Positions 23,963 to 37,501 are shown, counted from the stretch's first letter. The stretch is DNA of 64,000 nucleotides from Rhyacophila brunnea (GCA_022495005.1 JAGYXB010000974.1:124001-188000); one strand, 5' to 3'. Notes: generated from the sequence alone by a model not told the origin. A program made the numbers and translations.

Positions 23963-25175
23963 AATGTACACTAAGTACCTACTAATTTTATATAGAATAG
24001 TAGCAACTTAATGTAAAAACATTTGATCAAAGCGGTTAAAAACACACTGGCACATGAGTTTATCATATTGTTTTGAGTTTTGTTTTACAAATACAATAAT
24101 ACAAAGCTTTTTATTCAGAATTATTATTATAATTATACACAAAACATTTTCTCTTTGAATTCAACGAATCATTTTGTATATTTCACATATTATAGTATAC
24201 GCAATTTTTTAACGTAAACAAAAACATGCAAATTAAGCTTTTATTCTAATAAAATTATAAAATTAAAGTGTTGATCAGCGTTTTGAATACTTACAATAAT
24301 TAATCTAAGAACAAAATATTGTGTTTTTCTCTATAATTTAGGCTTACAATTAGCAATGATAACTTTTATAAATTTTATAATATACTGTACTTATATATAA
24401 TGTTGTAAAATATACTTAAATAAAATACTGTTGTGTTGTTTGACTAAATTATTGCTTTTTGGTAGTTTATTTTTTTAGCAGACGTTCCTCAAAAAGACAT
24501 TTTTTTATTTTATAGAATTTCAATAATCTTATAAGAAGTCGGATAAATCGTTTTTTAACTTTTAATATCTCCATTTTGAGCATCATTTCCCATCATATAA
24601 TTGTAACAATAATCTCAATTATCAGTTGTGATTGAAAAGCACAAAAATCTGATTAAAATATTTTACATTTTAATTAAAATGTGAATCATTTTGATTTTGC
24701 AGGCAACGAAATAAACTCTCAACGTTTTTATGCAATGGTCACGGTTTTATAATATATAATATTTTTGTCACTATTTATTAGATAAGAAGTTTTTCCTTTG
24801 CATTGTATACTGTCACTAGTATTACTAGATATCAAAAATCTATATTAGAGTCTATATTTATGATGGGCTGTTATAATTCAAATAATACGTTTATTTTTCA
24901 GAAAAGTATTACAACTAAATGAATCGTTTCTCAAATTAAAATTTTTTAAAACATTATCAATAATAGAACATAGTAATAAATGTATACACACTTAATTAAT
25001 ACATACGTGTGCTTAATACTTGCTTGCGGTGCTACGTAAGAAATCTGCTATAATAATTTTAACACAATTGACACGTTAACTTTCGAAAACCGATAAGTCT
25101 ATAATTCAATATTTACGAATCACGAGTAAATGATTGATTTTAACGTTAGCTTATTTTTTCAATATATTATAATAT
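23963..25175. other. AT-rich stretch, no gene recognised
   Basis: No gene, RNA or element ends were recognised. Confidence 0.5.
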
Positions 25176-25176
25176 A

Positions 25177-25300
25177 TTGACGCCCACGATGACCGAGCAA
25201 CTTCCTCGTCGGGTCCCAGGTTCGAATGCTCAGTCTGGAAAATATGGTTTTATTGTTTTTAATTTTGTGTTTGGAGTCAGACCTATGGACCTACTATACG
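25177..25300 (+). mobile_element. Ser/Leu-type SINE, tail-truncated
   Basis: The head CGCCCACGATGACCGAG, a B-box-like CAGGTTCGAATGCTCAG and the body word GAGTCAGACCTATGGACC match the family consensus seen at 29733 and 37940. The anticodon part is shortened. The tail with the conserved CCACTCTGTGGAGG hairpin is missing. The 90-codon frame here is not considered coding. Confidence 0.6.
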
Positions 25301-26343
25301 TATACCCATTTATATCAGTCGATCAAATCATAATTGCAACAAATATAAACAAAAAACAGACGGATATTTTAGTTTATATATTTCACATCGATTTCTGTAA
25401 GACGTCATTAGTTTTTAAATATTTTTTTTCGTATTGGCTTTGGTGGTAAAATATTATTTACCTACTAATTATTATTAGGTTACATCATTTTATTAAATAT
25501 TATTATTCAATATCTACCTGCATATTTTTCTTGAATTTTGACGATACGTTTGACTTATTGATTCTTGAAATTAAATGACTGAGTTAATCTTTTAAATATT
25601 AGTTATCGACAAAGTGGATGACCCCACCAAACCACACCCGGTATTAATCGAGCGTATCACGAGACTCTACATTTTGATGTAAAGCATCATTTTTTTATAT
25701 CTTGGAATGTCTCAGAAGCAGTTACCCAAGACAGAGGTTGCCATACACTCAAATGTGCTTTAATTAAATTTGCACGACGTCAAGCTAAGAATACCCATGG
25801 GAGAGAAGAGCTCATAGTTATCGACAACACCATATAATAGTTGGATGCTTTTGTAGAGCTTTTAATTTACTAAATCTTGCACACAGTGCTAATCACGCAG
25901 AAAAGGGCACTTATATTTATTTTATTATTATTTGTCAAGCCATATATTTTTTTAAACCATCAAAAATTTTAAGTACGTAATTTATCAAAGTATAGCCGCT
26001 ATTTATATCTTTGTGATGTTATTTTATGGTCACACGATTCGATATAACTATATATAAGGGAAGAAAAATGTTAGAACAACACTACACATTAACCCACCTG
26101 GTCCGTGATATATACTTATTTGTATTTACCTCTTCTTCTTCGTCTTCTTATTTCTCTTCCATAACAGTTATCGGACGTCGGCGATGAGTTCAACCATTTA
26201 TTTTACTCCGTCCGTCGCTATTCTAAATAGGTATAAAGTAATAAACTCAAATCAGTCTCTGAATTCTTGAACCAAGACGATATTCTTTATCCAACGACTA
26301 TCTTATGAAGATTTTTCCTTCAAAGATAAGATGCAGTACTTAA
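25301..26343. other. AT-rich stretch, no gene recognised
   Basis: CTTCTTCTTCGTCTTC at about 26130-26150, followed by a moderately CpG-rich 90 bp, could be the antisense tail of an old LINE. This is too weak to annotate separately. Confidence 0.45.
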
Positions 26344-26345
26344 TA

Positions 26346-26895
26346 TGAGGCGTCTACTTCGAAAAAGCGATAAGTCCTCATTTGGTCATAATCGCGAAAA
26401 AATACGCAAGTATTCTTTGTATAATTTTACACAATATGTATTGAAATATAAATTCCAAAACGCGACAAAACCCTACGAAAAAAAAAAATTTAAGTCTCGA
26501 TTTATTACAAAAAGCGCCAAGTCCGTATTTCATAATATTATTTAAAGTTTGGTTGATTTCGTGCGTGTTTAAGTCAACCAATAAGGGAACGTTCAATATT
26601 GGAAGTGGCGTCTCCCATGCTGTAAATCCGGTAAACTCATGACAGTGCCACGGAAATACGTGCTTTATGCAGGGTAAATTAAAAATTGAGGTTCAAGTAG
26701 CGCTACGTCTAATTTTATTTTGCCTATATTTATTACATTCAAGAGTTTATCGGCTGAAACAAATTGCCATTTGCTTTTAATTTTGACATAGAATACAACG
26801 GAAAAAATAATCTTTTAATAAAGTTTGAAACATAAAAACGTTGTTTTCCGCAAATATCGAATTGTGGACTTTGCTTTTTGTAATAAGACGCCTCA
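26346..26895. mobile_element. Mariner/Tc1-type MITE with TA duplication
   Basis: The ends TGAGGCGTCTACTTCG and the inverse of TGAGGCGTCTTATTAC are flanked on both sides by TA (26344-26345 and 26896-26897), the duplication made by Tc1/mariner transposases. Terminal-like words recur internally (TTACAAAAAGCGCCAAGTCC near 26507). The 66-codon frame within (MRRLLRKSDKSS...) overlaps the terminus and has no transposase motif. TA is common in this AT-rich sequence, so the superfamily call is tentative. Confidence 0.6.
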
Positions 26896-26897
26896 TA

Positions 26898-29730
26898 CCT
26901 CTTAGAATACCGCATAATGTAGCTAAATTATGCCATCATTTCTTATTTTTATTTCTCTGGTGATTTCTTTGGTCTTTTTCATCCTCGACAATTTGTAACT
27001 TTGTTTTTCTAGCTGATCCGGAGCATGCATTTGTGCATCCACATTTCAAGATATTTAAGTTTTTAGAGCGTTGTTTCTATAAGCGTCCACGGCTCCAATG
27101 TATATGAGAAGACTGAAAAGAGATATCATCTCACCATTCTTATTGTGAGTCTCAAGTTTAGGTCATAGCTACATAGTATTTTCCTAAGTCATGTAAAAAT
27201 TCTCGTAGTTTTTTCAACAATGGAATGCGCTCTATCCGACGGCATGTTTTGTCATCTACTATAGTGAATTTACTTATAATAATATGTGTTGTGTATTTAA
27301 CTTTTAGGTTATCAGTAATGATGCAAGTATATATTATATTCTGTTATTTGGGGTCAAACTTCTTAAAAGGTCCAAGGTTCTGAATATAAAAATATCATAA
27401 ATGATATTCACACAAGCCTGGTTTTTAATTATATTGTTTATAACGTGAGAAAAAATCGTACTTTGCATGCGTGTATACACGAAACACTATTTGTGGTAAA
27501 ATTGTAATGATAATATTACACTAAAATTCTGCAAAAGGTGTAAAATATTATAAATTTAGCCTTGCTGGGTGGTTTTACTACATTTTATATTATCTAATAT
27601 TAATGTAATTTGAAAATATGCAAAAAAAAATAACAATGTTTTATTTACGAATAGTTTTGTTTTCAGAATTTAATAATATTATTAATGCTAGTTTCATACG
27701 CTAAAGGCATAATAATTAATAATCAAATGATATGTATAATATATTGTCGTAATAAGTAATAATATTTGTAACTTTTAAACGAAACGATGAAAGAATGCTA
27801 GACTAAAATGTATGACAACAAAACGAAGAATTTTCACTAATTTTGAAACAGCGGAAGAAGTGCAGTTACTTCTACTCCTACCGGATTTTTGAGGTTAGTC
27901 CTAAAACATTTTTTGCCACCAAGTACGCGTAGTTACTTAGTTTTGATAATAAGTTCAAATCGAAATGCGAAGTCTTTAATTAATACTAACCATTGAATGA
28001 ACAAATAAAAGAGTGTTATATCCCAAATAATGACAAAGTGCCCGTGAAATATTGACAATTATTGCTATTATCACATAAAATTTTACGTTTGGGGGTGAAG
28101 ATGTTTGAGGTGAAAGACCGGAGGTTACTCGAGGGTATTGATGAGAGAGCGTGTAGTCACTAAGAAATGAATACAATGAAAGGTGTGAAGTTAACCTTGA
28201 AAGGTAACATGCGGTGAAGTCTGCTCCGTCCGATACGTTACGATATAGTACGGAGGTGTGTTGGTAGAGTGCCATGTCCCATCAACTGTGACCCGCTATT
28301 TATTTAGATGAATATTCGATAAATTGCGGTAGAGTATTATTGATATAAGTCACAATTGCGTAATATACCGATATCGAATTGCTGTTACCTTGCAGGGTTT
28401 TGCTGACAAGGCTTGGAGTTATCGACTCTCACCGACGTATGTCACACTGGCAGAATGTGCTGACCGTGGATTAAGTGATATACGAAAATTGGACAATTTG
28501 CTAATTATCGCGTTTTCTAATCACGGAATATTTGCTGACATGGCCTGGGGTTATTGACCCTTACACACATATCTATTGTATTCGTGTAATAATTAAAAAA
28601 AACTATATAATATATCAAATAATATACATTTTCCCCGAATCGGTGATTTCAATTGTTAAAGTCCGATATAAACTCTTCCATATGACTACCTAATTAAATT
28701 TATATTCAAGGTAACAAACACCATATTATTATGTTTATTACAAAATTACATAAAAAAACAATATGCTTATAGATGTCAAATTGTCCACGTATATATTCCA
28801 TGTTAATATAACATACGTAAAATATTTCGTTAATACCAGCGAAATGTTGAAGAGGGCGTTGTATTGTGTTCTATAAATACCTGGGAGAAAATTGCCGGGC
28901 TTATGTTGTAAAGGTTTTCTTTTTAGACTTTACCTACAAGACATTATTCATGGTAGTGTGTTCTAAAGTTGACTCACAATAATGCTTCATAATAATTTTG
29001 ATTTAATAACAGTACATAAATTAAACCATTACATTAATTGCGTTTGTGATCTAAATTAAGATAACTTTTATTAATGACGTAAGATATTAAGTTTCGCGTG
29101 GTACGATTATTGTTTCATTCAATATTTTTCACACCCGCTGTGTAGTAGACGAACAGCGTTATAGCGCCTGTACACGTGCATGGATTTGCTTGCACCAATT
29201 GTGTGTGTTTTAAACTATCGTGATAATATACAATATACTGTTTACACGTAAAAGTGCTGATTGTCTCACCAATCTCATTCTTCAAGAATACGCGAGACGC
29301 GATGTTGTCATTTTATAGTAGTATTTGACAGGTATCAAAAATCGGTTAACCTCAAAATGAGTATAGTTCGTTTTTTTGCCGGCAGATTCGCCACTAACAT
29401 TCTACTGCGCAGGGGCAGATCGAACAAATCCCAACTATTGCCTGAAAATTCAGAAGCTTCTGAATTTTTGTTTATATTTATGTATGCAATCTTGCAACTT
29501 ACAGGATAATACATGTTTACACTTGCATTTTATGGCCGCGATAGTACGTACTATCAGCAGTAAATTCATGCACGTGTCAACGTGATATTAGCTTCTAATA
29601 ACCATGGGTCGTGGATTCAAATCCTGTATCCGGTAAATCTTAATGTTGTCTTTTCGGTAGGTACCCAACTGTTTAATTCATAAACCAAGGACAGATACTT
29701 TATTCGAATTGTTAATTGAAAATAATCTTA
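26898..29730. other. AT-rich stretch, no gene recognised
   Basis: A diverged direct repeat of about 131-bp period occurs at about 28400-28440 and 28531-28570 (TGCTGACAAGGCTTGG and TGCTGACATGGCCTGG). A B-box-like GTGGATTCAAATCCTG at about 29610 suggests a further decayed tRNA-derived repeat. No gene was recognised. Confidence 0.45.
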
Positions 29731-29732
29731 AT

Positions 29733-29945
29733 ATGCCCACGATGGCCGTGCGACTTGAGCGTTGACCTATAGCGTCGTGGATCCCGGGTTCGAATCCTGG
29801 GTCTAGCAAGTACACATATTATTTTTCAATTTGTGTATGAGTCAGAGTATGGACCTAATAGTTGAACAAGTGGCTGACATCCATTCCTCGTAAAAGCAAA
29901 ATCTGTCAATACAAACCTCCACTCTGTGGAGACTCATATAACAAA
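29733..29945 (+). mobile_element. Ser/Leu-type SINE, nearly complete
   Basis: The head is GCCCACGATGGCCGTGCG, with a Ser/Leu-type A-box sense (GGCCGNGCG...TTRAGCG), a B-box CGGGTTCGAATCCTGGG, then the conserved body word TTTTTCAATTTGTGTATGAG. A tail carries the hairpin CCTCCACTCTGTGGAG. Length is about 213 bp. Target-site duplications are not obvious. A copy of repeat B starts about 40 bp downstream. Confidence 0.75.
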
Positions 29946-29984
29946 TAAAGAATACTGTAAAACTGTGTGCAAGTAAAAAATAAT

Positions 29985-30333
29985 GACAAATATAGAATAC
30001 TGAAATGTCATTTTGATTTCCATAGTAACGCACGTATATATTAATAATTTAGTTGCTAGGACCACCCTCTTAGTAACCAATAATAGTGGATTGGATTACG
30101 GATTTCTTCCGAAATAACTTTTCATACAAAACAGAATTAACTGAAAATGAATTCAATTCTATTTAAAGATGGATAAAAGTATTAAAATTATGCATTGGCA
30201 TCGTGTTCTGATATATTCTAAAAGTTTCAAATGTCTAGTTAGTCGGGAAGTTAGTTAAAAATCGATTGCAAGATTTGTACTGGATAAACAATCACCGGAC
30301 AAACAATAATACGAGATAAGAAAAACGTGGTAA
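29985..30333 (+). repeat. Dispersed repeat B, partial copy
   Basis: Colinear with 56280-56577 (+) and with the inverse of 32441-32790. Shared words include ACTGAAATGTCATTTTG, GTAACGCACGTATATATTAA, GTTAAAAATCGATTGCAAG and TTGTACTGGATAAAC. The left third found in the other two copies is missing. Confidence 0.7.
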
Positions 30334-32262
30334 AATAGATAAAAGCAATATTATTGTTACCTTTGCAGTTTCCAAATAACCCTAACAATAAAAAATATAA
30401 ATATTGAAAATACTTATATAAGTTTACATTTTTATATTATTATAAACATATCACATACGCGTGAAATTCGATAGTTTTGACAGAAAATATGACGTAGTTA
30501 TATGCAAAAGGTCTCATAATATAAGAGCAGTCGGAAATAATAACTATAACAATAATTAAATGTATCCTATATATATATAATTCATGCACAGTAGAATAAA
30601 TCTAAATCTGCGCAATTTGAAGGTTCTACTATAAATAATATTAAATTACAATGTATTAACGGCCCACATGCTCAGCGTAGGTCGAAATGGAGCTTTTATG
30701 GTATTTTCAGAGCATAACCGTGGACATTCCTTAAACGTTGTAGGTAATCTATTTATATAATTTTGAAGCTTTATTATCCTTTATATTTATTTTAAACATT
30801 TGATGACTGCATAAAGTATTTTTATTACTTAACATAGTATTCTTTTAAACCTCTCGCTCTAATTTTTTAGAATATAGTCATATTTCAGTACGTCCATGGG
30901 CAGTAGTGTTAAGATATTTTAGATTTATTAATTTTTAAACGCATTAACAAAACCATTAGTAAAATTAATGTTACATTATATAGTGACATATTTACAATTA
31001 AAAATTATATATTGATAATCTTTTTGATCCCAAATTTGACAAGAATTATGCATTTTATTATTCAATAAAGGGCACGATTAACATATTTGAAGATAATTCT
31101 AAAGATACTGATTATAATCATGTCTTTGACCATCCAAATGTGATAAACATCCTACGAATAATGATTGCTTTATTAATAATTATTGACCTAATAATAAGGT
31201 AGTATTTTTTTGAAATACGCCATTTTTATTGGCATTTCCCAGTGGTTAAAGAGACCTTTAAAGACCCTTAAAGAGGCACGAGAAAAAATACACCTCTACA
31301 TAATATATATACAAGGTGCAATCAATGTCAATAAGACAATATACGCGGATATAATTTTGTACGCGGTGTAAATAATAAAATAACCTATAAATCAGTAGAT
31401 ATTAGTGGATATCTATCTATTTCACTTGAGTTTCATTGGTATTGTCTTATAACGAAACAATAATTAAACTTAATATAATTCAGTGAATGGGGCGCGGGCG
31501 AAATACATGTTATTATACTTGATTATGCAATTAATTATTAAGTGCAGCGCGCATGAGAGGGATACCATGGGATGTTCTATTATCGCTATCGCGCAACAAA
31601 AATGCAAACTCTTTAGCATGCAAATTTACGTGCGTCAGCGAAAGAGACAGCGTATTATTATTACATGTGAATACCTTTGGCAGACAGAAAGAGAGAATAT
31701 TTGTGTGTGCAACGGTTTGTATAATATGCTATGCTGTGCTGCGCTGTGTTACATATAGATCAATTAAGAAAAACAAATATTATCATAATTACTACAATTT
31801 GTGATTTTAGAGTAGGTATCTTAATGAATACTATATGTATTCTAACTTTGTTACGCTGCTCTGTAAAGCTAGTTAATTACCATTTTCCAAATAAATACCC
31901 ATGAATACATAAATGAAGAACACTAGAAGACAATGATGATGATGAGGAGTTTCTTTGACAAACTATAATTTTAATCTCAATATTACTTTGGTAATGTCAA
32001 GAAGCCATTGAATATACATTACACATTTGAAGACGTATATTAACCACCAAGAAAATCTCGCGTGAGTGTGGTGAGTGTATGGAAACCAAATATGTTAAAA
32101 AAGCTTCTTCTATGTTGACGTAGCCTAATTATATGAAATTAAAGCAAAAAAGGAATCGTCTACTGATTACATTAGATACAAGTGACATTGAATTGTAAAA
32201 CCAATTAACACTACTTCTACTATGAAATTACAACATATTTTCAGATATACATAATTAGTTAA
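30334..32262. other. AT-rich stretch, no gene recognised
   Basis: About 31484-31760 is CpG-richer (GGGGCGCGGGCG; GCGAAAGAGACAGCG) and holds overlapping 91- and 83-codon frames. Neither shows a motif; low-complexity CTGTGCTGCGCTGTG sequence makes the ends of the frames. A promoter-like or repeat origin is as likely as coding. Confidence 0.4.
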
Positions 32263-33000
32263 GGGGGATCCTTATACCAGCAGAGGCACCTAGCGGAAAA
32301 ATACAAAGCTTGCAATTTGAAACATTTTTTTTTTTATAATTTACAAAACGATTAGGTGGCCATTAAAATTTAGTTTATTAAGTTTTAAATTTTTCGCCGT
32401 GTAGATTTTTGACTAATTCATCGTTTTAATATTTTACAACTTTTTATTAGGTCGTATTCTTATTTGTCCGGTGGTTATTTGTCCAGTACAAATCTTGCAA
32501 TCGATTTTTAATTAACTTCTCGACTAGCTAGACATTTGATACTTTTAGAACATATCAGAACACGATGCCAATGCATTTTTTTAATACTTTCAGCCATCTT
32601 TAAGTAGAATTAAATTCATTTTCAGTTAACTCTGTTTTGTATGAAAAGTTATTTCGGAAGAAATCCGTAATCCAATCCACTATTATTGGTTGCTAGGAAA
32701 TTATTAATATATACGTGCGTTACTATGGAAATCAATATGAGTGTCAAAATGACATTTCAGTACTATTTCTATCAAATACAATTTTTTTTGATCGTTTAAG
32801 CTAGTCAAGTCAAGTTTATAGGATTCAACAGAAAATTTAAAAACGTTGTATATAAAAAGTTCTTTTTATCTTGTAATTATTTATATTTATTTTAAAAAAC
32901 ATCGATTTTTTAAAAATATAAATGTGTATAACTTGAAATCCTTTTCATTTATACCAAAATGAGCTTCAACATTCGGACCATACCTAAAATAAAATTTGAT
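32263..33000 (+). repeat. Dispersed repeat A, split by repeat B
   Basis: The left part (32263-32440) matches 62967-63290, with shared words TTAAGGGGGAT, CACCTAGCGGAAAAATAC, AAGCTTGCAATTTGA and GATTTTTGACTAATTC. The right part (32877-33000) matches 63291-63391 (TTTATATTTATT, ATAAATGTGTATAACTTGAA). In the other copy the two parts are directly joined. Here 32441-32876 is a separate repeat (B) inserted between them. Confidence 0.7.
32441..32876 (-). mobile_element. Repeat B inserted into repeat A
   Basis: An inverse-orientation full copy of repeat B, about 436 bp, compared with 415 bp at 56163-56577. The ends share TACAACGTTTTTA / TAAAAACGTTGTA-type words, giving rough terminal inverted repeats (ACAACTTTTTATTAGG on the left, AACGTTGTATATAAAAAG on the right). 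It has no coding capacity. It is probably a MITE. Confidence 0.65.
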
Positions 33001-34504
33001 ATAAGTAAAAAGTATATATTTATTAATTTAATTTTGTATATTTTAGTGGTATTTATTTTGTTAGTAATGTATCCATACAACATATTTTTATATATTGCAG
33101 TCATGAGAGGATGATAAAAAAAATACTGTATAAAAATTGGGCGGCATTTTGTCTAGGGACGTTACTGTATAGGTTATGTAAATAAAGCAACAGTTTTTGA
33201 AACAAAGCATTCGCCGCCATTTTGTTTTAGGCGCTACCAATAGAAGATGAAAAATAATGAATATTATGTTACTTATATAAGCACACTTACGACCGTTTGA
33301 ATTGAAAATCGAACTGTCTACAAAGTTAGTAGTACGAAGTGCGTATAAGACTCCTTCTTTGTACCAAAAGACTGAAAATCTTGAACAGAACTTACATGAT
33401 TCCGGAAACATTAAGTAGGTACCCAAGTATCTTAATATTTAAGGCCAACCGAAGGCCGCCATTTTCCGGAGAAATACTTAAATAATTTAGCTTTACGGTG
33501 GTTGTTTTTCTTCAATGAGCGATTACTTAGAAGAAAAAAAACGTAACATTTTCCTTTCTTAAGTACCCTCTCAATTGTCGATTCATATAAAAAAATATAT
33601 TCAATAAAATAAATCTTTCGCTAAGCACTAAATGACAAAATTTATCCGCGTTATTTAACATTTATGTATGGCCAATTTATCTGCGAAAATAATACCGCAA
33701 ATATTGCAAAAATATTACTGTTTTAAAAATAGTTCCTAGGCTTTTTAATATTCAGCGAAAATTTATTGTCCATGAGGCTATATGTCTTGAATAAGAATAA
33801 ACCATAATATCTCCTTTCTCTTTTTGTTCTGAGTTTTCCGCATATGCCTATTCGCTCACTCTTTCAATGAAACTTATTTCGGTCGCGCCCTTTGAGAATT
33901 TGTATTCTCGTCTCTCTCGCGCCTTTAGCTTACCTGAGTTGATTACAATATCACGATAGCATTTTCATTCATAAGACTTACACTAATTCTTATATTTTTT
34001 TAATAAATTCCACAACACCTGACCAAATTTTTGTAGGTAATGGAGACCGACAGTTTTGTATATATTGAAATGGATGGTCCATGAAAAATTGAGCTTAATA
34101 AAACTAAACCATAGTTTCATAAATTCTTTTGACGCGCCTCCCCTTTTTAAAAGATTATTTGCCAGTACCCCTCTTTTGAAATTTTGATCCTTATCCTATC
34201 ACATAAGAAAAGTGTAATTATAATTTTTGAATTTCAAAAAGAGAAATTTTAGAAATATAATAACTTAGAACTGAATATCAAGCTATTAAATTAAAATAAG
34301 AAAGATAATTCATCATAATATATACACCATACATTTTGATAAAAAAATATCCATTTTTACCAATTACTGATTAATCTTGAGATATTTATAGCTCAGCCAA
34401 ACATAAAATCCTTTTTATGTATCAAATTATTGTTTCTGATTTAATGTAACCTGCAAGTATAAATTATAATAGTATATGGTTGAAGCTAACGTGTAATATT
34501 ATGA
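33001..34504. other. AT-rich stretch, no gene recognised
   Basis: A 112-codon minus-strand frame (33426 down to 33088) has no recognisable motif and no support beyond length. A CT/CpG-rich patch at about 33840-33930 (TCTCGTCTCTCTCGCGCC) stands out but is unassigned. Confidence 0.45.
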
Positions 34505-34890
34505 ACTCTTCTTTTTCGGGCATATCCGCCTTTTAGTTGGAGCATATGGATACCACAGTGTCACTCCTGAATCCCAACATCTTGCTATTGCTAGTCTTCT
34601 TAAATCTTCCCATGTCGTACCAACTTCTCATAATTCGTAGTATACACTCTATGGATAGTATTTAGCGGCCTTCCCTTCCCAATCCAGTTGGTTTCAAGAC
34701 CTCCTTTTGAGGCATCAGTACCACGTGGCCGAGCCAAGTGCAACATCGTTTCTTCATTCTCAGCGTGATGAGAGACTGCTTGGTTAGCTTTCTTATCTCC
34801 TGATTGTCTCCATCGTAAAAATCTGTTCTAGAATTTCAGTATACAGTTGATCTACGCCTTCGTACTGTACCACGATACGCTATCTTAACA
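34505..34890 (-). pseudogene. LINE C-terminal fragment, antisense
   Basis: The minus strand encodes an interrupted frame with KKRCCTWLGHVVLMPQKE, the W-GHV-xxMP motif of LINE ORF2 C-termini. It is followed by a stop, and then in another frame by MRSWYDMGRFKKTSNSKMLG and a terminal AAAAAGAAGAG tail. A frameshift or stop interrupts it, so it is a pseudogene. It differs from the fragments at 17.8 and 20.1 kb and represents another subfamily. Confidence 0.55.
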
Positions 34891-36533
34891 GCGCTGTTAG
34901 CCTTAACATTCATTAACATTATATTATTTAACACATCTGATAGCTATACATAGTAAGTAATTTTAATGCTTAAAGTCTATCTTGTACTTTGCCTACTTTG
35001 CCTTTAACAAGTCTGTGCTGTTGCCTTTTTGCTTCAAATTGATGCATAAATAACCAAAGTCCTTTTCGCAACTGCAATGAACTTCGCACGGACGACAGAG
35101 TAAAATGGAGTGAGCTGTGTTTCCGCCTCCGGGAATTGACTTTCTTCCACCCGGCAGAGCTTTACAGGCTTCAAAGTGACTAGAACACTGTCCACAAAGA
35201 GCTGTGATTTAAACAGAAGCACCATAAAACAGCTGTGATCTTTGGACATTCATTTCATTTAATAAAAAATACAAATATTGTGATCCTTTTAATTGGGTTA
35301 GCATATAAAACAATAATATATAGGTACGCTGAATTAAAGTTTTAAATTTTACAGCATTATTGAAAAAAATAATTAAATACTATAAATTACTAAGTATCGT
35401 GATTAAATACCTCAAAATGGCAATGTCAATATTATGCTCCACGTGACAATATATTATATAATTTAAAAAAAAAGTATAGGGACCACTTTTTCAACGTTTA
35501 AATAAAATTAATCCTCAATAATATAAATAACTTTAACTGGATAGCCAATGTAACCTCACGACTTTGGGGCTTTAACTTAGAAATTATACAACAGAAAGCT
35601 CAGAGATGGGATTTATTTTCAAGGAATATTGTGTTAAATGATAACGATTCATAGACAGTTGAGATCTGATCAGACAATTTCATTTTAAAGGTTTTTATAT
35701 TAGGTGGCCATTCGATATAATTAGCATGCTATTTAAATCTGGTAATTAAAAAGTAATTATCTAGTCAGCAGTCAATGTACACCAATATACACCTAAATAA
35801 AGAGGGTTGTGCTAGAAGGATGTTTGCAAAAATCATATACCTACATACAAAATTATTTACTTTACTACATATTAGTCGGATAGCTAGAAAAAATGTTCGC
35901 GCGTCATTCGCTTTAACGTCTACTTTCGGGGTCCTGCCGCAGTGCTTAAAGTGGGCTGTGCAAAACGCGGGAAACGTGAAATTTTAAAAAGAATACTGTC
36001 ATATTTATACAGATAGTATACATGTATAATTTTATGAGTATATTAAGTTTTTTAAAAAGCGAACTCTATATTTTTTTATACTGTAACCGAACCTGAAAAA
36101 ATGTAGCGATTCTTAAAGCTCTATTATGAATTACTTGCGATAATCAATTTTCTAATAATGTAAACGATCATTATTGAAAAACTAAACTGATCAAGATCTT
36201 TATATTTTTCAAGTGAAACTTCTACAGGCGCGAATCTTACTTGACAATTCAAAATTGAAGTTTGAGGTTAAATAATATTTTATTTTAACAATAGGCTCAC
36301 TTACAAATTTAGCCAACCCCCTCAACCTTGCTTGAAGAAGTTTACCCTAATTTTCATATGGTTTGTATCAAGTAAATGTAAGTATGTAATTTTATATTAA
36401 CACAACCACTGCGAACATTTTAATTAATTTTTAATTACCACATTTAAATAACATGCCAATTGCATCTAATGGCCGATTAACGGGGACACGGTAAGTCGTG
36501 TCGTCCGCGTCGAACGAGTTAAGTAGTGATTTT
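34891..36533. other. AT-rich stretch, no gene recognised
   Basis: Short frames at 35034-35249 (-) and 35775-35987 (+) show no motif. A CpG-bearing patch at about 35898-35975 has no partner in the window. Confidence 0.45.
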
Positions 36534-36603
36534 TTTCCGACCATGTCCGATCCTCGATCATATGGGCCTCCACAGAGTAGAGGTTTGTATAACAAATTTT
36601 TGT
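36534..36603 (-). mobile_element. Ser/Leu-type SINE, tail only
   Basis: CGACCATGTCCGATCC and ATATGGGCCTCCACAGAG match the tail of the family at 37940; the body and head are absent. The 102-codon plus frame crossing this SINE and the next one is therefore unlikely to be a gene. Confidence 0.6.
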
Positions 36604-36788
36604 GGATGTTTTTCAAGAATTTAAAATTTTTTCAAGGTGCTTCAATGAAGGAAATCGACCCGAGTGCAACCCATCCAGCAAATAGCGTAACAGAAAGTAG
36701 TGCAATAATGCTACGCGAATCATTTCGATTCGCTTCAATAAAGCAAATGCCTTGCTGCCACGTGAATTATATTCTTTTTTTTTCTTTT

Positions 36789-36972
36789 GACCATGTCCGA
36801 TCCTAATAGGATCTAATATGGGCCTCCACAGAGTGGAGATTTGTATTAACAGATTTTATTTTTACGAGAAATGGATGTCAGCTACTTGCTCAACCTATTA
36901 GGTCCATACCCTGACTCACGCACAAATTGAAAAACAATATGTGTACTTGCCAGACCCAGGATTTTTAGAAGT
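36789..36972 (-). mobile_element. Ser/Leu-type SINE, head-truncated
   Basis: The tail (GACCATGTCCGATCC), the CCTCCACAGAGTGGAG hairpin, the body (TTTACGAGAAATGGATGTC and ACTTGCTCAACCTATTAGG) and TGCCAGACCCAGGA are present. The sequence stops inside the B-box, so the tRNA-like 5' half is missing. Confidence 0.7.
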
Positions 36973-37501
36973 AAAATATTTTTTTTAAATAAAAATTAAA
37001 AAAAATCTATTCACTTAACCTTAATGTCGCGTCTACTTACCATACATACAGATTTTCAATTATAGTAACGTCAATTATCATACTCAGAATAACTAATGAG
37101 AATGACTAATTAATTAGATTACTAACCACAGCACAAATTATTTACGCGGTCTCGTTATAATAGTCATTAAAACATTGGATATGTAAGTATTCATCAGCCA
37201 AACAATAACAAAAAAAAAAAACTACAATGCAAAACGTATTGCGAAAAATATTTCATAGTTAAAAGTGTGGTTTGCGCGCGTAAACATGTATTTTCCATTT
37301 ATTCGGGTAATCCTGCCGAAGGAATTTATTATTCAGCCACCCGCGAAATGTTTCTATTTCAACTGAGCTTTATTAATCCCGGCCAAAGCTCCGGCGAATA
37401 AAAAGTAACACTCTATAACTAATTCGCCGCTTTGGGTACATTTAACATAATCGATATCGTCATAATCATCATCAGTATTTATTTATCGTATCCGAAAATT
37501 C

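Noticed and set aside
26130..26240. Possible antisense LINE tail (CTTCTTCTTCGTCTTC)
   Set aside because: Only a GAA-rich run and mild GC increase; no LINE protein motif is visible.
31483..31804. 91- and 83-codon frames in a GC-richer patch
   Set aside because: No recognisable domain; part of the frames is simple CTGTGCTGCG sequence.
33088..33426. 112-codon minus-strand frame
   Set aside because: No motif, no second copy, AT-driven composition and no splice or promoter context; length alone is not enough.
36498..36806. 102-codon plus-strand frame
   Set aside because: It begins and ends within two SINE fragments on the opposite strand.
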